From Clostridiales bacterium (GTDB lineage: Bacteria; Bacillota; Clostridia; Christensenellales; JAISNN01): 49,780 bases of DNA. The notes beneath the pieces were generated by a model. It searched no databases. It worked only from the letters and a program-made list of their open reading frames with translations, and had not been told where the DNA came from. Made by a program: the position numbers and the translations under genes. Below are positions 47,629-49,780 of the stretch, piece after piece. Numbering within the stretch: position 1 is the stretch's first letter; each line of letters begins with the position of its first letter. The stretch lies in assembly GCA_031289755.1 (NCBI GenBank), contig JAITOU010000046.1, forward strand, positions 1 through 49,780, given 5' to 3'.

Positions 47629-49044
47629 ATGGAAAGAAATGCCGAATATTATGCACAAGGGCTTGCAAGGCTGATTCAGATTCCCACCGTCGTCACCGAG
47701 CCGCCGGAGATATTCGAGCGGTATCACGAAAGGCTCAAAGAAGTGTTTCCCCATGTGTTTGACACGGTGGAAATCACAAAAGCCGGCGCGAGCGACGCGG
47801 AAGGCGATATTTTTCTCCAAATGGCAAAACGTATCGGCGGCATCAGCGACCCGCGTTTTCAGTCCGCCAACCCCAAGGGCGGCAACGCTCTGATTCTCAA
47901 ATGGAAGGGCAAGTCCGGCGAAAAGCCGATTGCGCTCATGGGACATCAGGACGTTGCGCCCGTAGAAGAAAAAAATTGGACATACCCGCCCTTTGAAGGC
48001 AGAATTGTAGACGGCAAGCTCTACGGCAGGGGCGCAATCGACTGCAAAAACACGGCGTATTTGAGCCTGCAAGCAATCGAAGAACTCATCGAAGAAGGCT
48101 TTGTGCCGGAGCATGACGTGTACTTTTTGTCATCGGACAACGAAGAAATGGCGGGGCAGGGAACGCCGTCGAGTATCAAGATACTCAAAGAGCGCGGCGT
48201 GCATTTTTCGATTATTATCGATGAAGGCGGCGCGATTTCCACCGATTTGTTTGCCGCGCTCAAAAAGCCCGTCGCCGCCGTGGCGGTGATGGAAAAAGGC
48301 TCGTCAGTCTTTCGTTTCAGCGCAAAATCACACGGCGGACACACATCTATGCCGCCAAAAAACACTCCGTGGGAGCGGCTTGCGCGCCTTATTGTGGACG
48401 TTCATAGCCACCGCTATTTCAAACCCAAGGTGACGCCGGAAGTCGTCGCCATGCTGGAAGGGTTGAGCGATGCAATGGGCGGTCCCGCCAAATTTTTGCT
48501 CAAACACGCCAAATGGTTTAAGCCGCTGATTCAAGTCGCCGCACCGAAAATCAACCCTACGGTCAACGCAATGCTTTCAACGGTCATCACCTTTACAATG
48601 TGCGAAGGCTCTACGCTGCCCAATGTCATTCCGAACGAAGCCTTTATCATCGCCAATCTGCGGCACTCGACCCACTCGAACGTCGCCTATGCTCAAAAAA
48701 TCTTTGCGCGTCTGTCAAAAAAATACGATGTCGACGTCGAGCTGGTCTTCGGTTATGACGCCACCGTGCCGGTGACGGTGGACAATCCCGGCTATCGATA
48801 CGTCGCACAAACAATCAAGGAAGTGCTGCCGGACACCGCTATTGTGCCGTTCATTCAAACCGGCGGAACGGATAGCCGCCATACCCCCGAAATCGCCGAC
48901 GCGGCTCTGCGCTTCACGCCGTTCCGCATTTCGGCAAACCAAATGGGGCGTATGCACGGCGACGACGAAAACATCGACGTTGCAACCTTGCCCGAAGGTG
49001 TGACATTTTTTAAGCAGCTGATACGGAATTATAAAGGAGTATAA
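47629..49044 (+). CDS. M20-family metallopeptidase
   Basis: The 471-residue protein belongs to the M20 di-zinc peptidases. It has metal and active-site motifs GHQDVAPV, LYGRGAIDCKN, SSDNEEMAGQG and IIDEGGAI, and a C-terminal His in RMHGDDENI. The lid/dimerisation domain (about 205-360) contains SHGGHTSMPPKNTPW. It resembles the PM20D1/carboxypeptidase-S group, which acts on peptides or N-acyl amino acids. AAGGAG precedes the ATG. Its last codons contain the ribosome-binding site of the next gene, so the two are coupled. Confidence 0.93.
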   Translation: MERNAEYYAQGLARLIQIPTVVTEPPEIFERYHERLKEVFPHVFDTVEITKAGASDAEGDIFLQMAKRIGGISDPRFQSANPKGGNALILKWKGKSGEKPIALMGHQDVAPVEEKNWTYPPFEGRIVDGKLYGRGAIDCKNTAYLSLQAIEELIEEGFVPEHDVYFLSSDNEEMAGQGTPSSIKILKERGVHFSIIIDEGGAISTDLFAALKKPVAAVAVMEKGSSVFRFSAKSHGGHTSMPPKNTPWERLARLIVDVHSHRYFKPKVTPEVVAMLEGLSDAMGGPAKFLLKHAKWFKPLIQVAAPKINPTVNAMLSTVITFTMCEGSTLPNVIPNEAFIIANLRHSTHSNVAYAQKIFARLSKKYDVDVELVFGYDATVPVTVDNPGYRYVAQTIKEVLPDTAIVPFIQTGGTDSRHTPEIADAALRFTPFRISANQMGRMHGDDENIDVATLPEGVTFFKQLIRNYKGV

Positions 49045-49045
49045 A

Positions 49046-49558
49046 ATGAGTGAAATCAAAAACGAAGCACATATAAAAAATCCTCTCGTCCGCGCAGTAC
49101 GCGAGCAATTTGAGCATCGCGCACTTTGGCTTTATTTTTTGTGCGACGAAGCAAAGCGCAAAGGACTTGACCCCGACAGCTTTGCTCCTGCCGCAATCAG
49201 CCGCTGCGGTCGGTTTAACGGAGCAAATCTTGTGAAACAGGCTCAAACCACAAGCTTAAAGGGGTTAAGGCGCAAGCTCTTTTCGACGCCTGCGCGCTGG
49301 ATGTTCGAGATAAAGGTGCGCAACAGTACGGATGACCGTTTGGAGCTGGATTTTCATTATTGTCCGCTTGTAAAGGCTTGGCAAAAGCAGGGTTGCAGCG
49401 CGGAAGAGATAGGGCGTCTTTGCGATTTTGCAATGTGCGGCGACGGCGGCATAGCCGAGCAATTCGGCTGCACGTTAGAATTGCCGCAAACCATTGCGCA
49501 CGGTGATGACATTTGCGCCGTACGCTTTGTGCGCAAAAAAGAGCGGGAAAAAGAGTAA
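49046..49558 (+). CDS. L-2-amino-thiazoline-4-carboxylic acid hydrolase family protein
   Basis: The 170-residue protein matches this family by its C-terminal DFHYCPLVKAWQKQGCSAEEIGRLCDFAMCGDGGIAEQFG block and an N-terminal helical part. The named member opens a thiazoline ring on the way to cysteine, but most homologues are uncharacterised, so the substrate here is not known. It starts one base after the M20 gene stop, with GGAG at 49036-49039 inside that gene. Coupling with an amidase-like peptidase suggests a shared small-molecule substrate. Confidence 0.88.
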   Translation: MSEIKNEAHIKNPLVRAVREQFEHRALWLYFLCDEAKRKGLDPDSFAPAAISRCGRFNGANLVKQAQTTSLKGLRRKLFSTPARWMFEIKVRNSTDDRLELDFHYCPLVKAWQKQGCSAEEIGRLCDFAMCGDGGIAEQFGCTLELPQTIAHGDDICAVRFVRKKEREKE

Positions 49559-49564
49559 AATAAT

Positions 49565-49591
49565 ACTCTGTAAAGCACGGCTTTACAGAGT
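49565..49591. terminator. Hairpin terminator
   Basis: ACTCTGTAAAGC (49565-49576) pairs with GCTTTACAGAGT (49580-49591) over an ACG loop, 12 bp perfect. Flanks are A/T-rich on both sides, so it may serve both converging genes. Confidence 0.7.
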
Positions 49592-49621
49592 AATAATGTA
49601 AAAAGAAAATAATACGGGTTT

Positions 49622-49780
49622 TTATTCGTTTAAAAGCTCGTAGAGAGAAGCATAAATTTGGGGAGCTTTGTCTACCCAATTTTTGTATATCCATTTTGCG
49701 TCGTGACGGTTTTGGACGACAAACCGCAAATCCATAATGGTATTTACGGAGTCGTTGATTTTTAAAATGAGCGTGTACGT
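49622..49780 (-). CDS. Unassigned protein, C-terminal 52 residues only
   Basis: The minus strand is open from the right edge to a TAA at 49622-49624, giving the last 52 residues of a protein truncated by the window. The sequence reads as a normal folded C-terminus, with RFVVQNRHDAKWIYKNWVD and a final PQIYASLYELLNE helix. The family cannot be told from this piece. Confidence 0.6.
   Translation of the reverse strand, partial: TYTLILKINDSVNTIMDLRFVVQNRHDAKWIYKNWVDKAPQIYASLYELLNE

Overview
The window looks like chromosomal DNA of an anaerobic, fermentative member of the Firmicutes, most likely a Clostridia-class gut or rumen-type bacterium. This placement is inferred from gene content: spoVG and spmA/spmB, an NAD-linked trimeric [FeFe] hydrogenase, PadR/HAAS regulators, single-chain PurL, and strong Shine-Dalgarno sites with consensus TTGACA/TATAAT promoters. 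Most genes read rightward. Base composition is moderate in the housekeeping genes and clearly AT-richer around 23.0-24.9 kb, where a small peptide-maturation island sits.

Layout. 0-2 kb: the end of an unassigned leftward gene, then a PadR regulator with its HAAS-domain membrane partner. 2-7 kb: rpsO, with an unusual repetitive acidic N-terminal extension, then pnp, leftward spoVG, and murC. 7.1-14.4 kb: a shikimate/chorismate/prephenate operon (DAHP synthase, aroB, aroA, aroC, chorismate mutase-prephenate dehydratase, and an aroE-aroK fusion). In front of it lies what I read as a complete transcription attenuator: a perfect promoter, a 28-codon leader peptide with 12 aromatic residues, a competing RNA pairing, and a terminator. 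14.6-17 kb: two unassigned polytopic membrane proteins. 17.2-22.9 kb: a candidate small RNA, purC, purB, serS, and an isolated hisH-hisF pair, followed by a second candidate small RNA.

23.0-24.9 kb: an AT-rich peptide-natural-product island made of a leftward Xre-type regulator, two matching palindromic operators around a perfect -35 promoter, a radical SAM/SPASM maturase, and a 30-residue precursor-like peptide with a Cys-x-Cys core. 25-26.2 kb: leftward spmA-spmB. 27.4-32.5 kb: the hydrogenase operon (HydC-like, an anti-sigma-type ATPase, a [2Fe-2S] protein, HydB, HydA). 32.6-41.6 kb: tex, a DUF2156 protein, purL and oligoendopeptidase F. 41.6-46.7 kb: a gene-poor stretch with an orphan operator-bearing promoter, a 40-residue zinc ribbon, a GH31 glycosidase, a YafQ/DinJ-type toxin-antitoxin pair, and a four-gene leftward tRNA cluster (fMet, Met, Glu, Val). 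46.9-49.8 kb: a rhomboid protease, an M20 peptidase, a thiazoline-carboxylate-hydrolase-family protein, and the end of a leftward gene cut by the window edge.

The genes suggest an organism that makes its own chorismate and phenylalanine under aromatic amino-acid control, makes purines from dispersed loci, disposes of electrons as H2 through a bifurcating-type hydrogenase, and forms spores. A short AT-rich repeat recurs at 17.4, 17.6, 42.7 and 46.7 kb. The strongest candidates for undescribed biology are the aromatic leader attenuator, the radical SAM peptide island with its paired operators, the extended S15, and the two promoter-to-terminator small RNAs.
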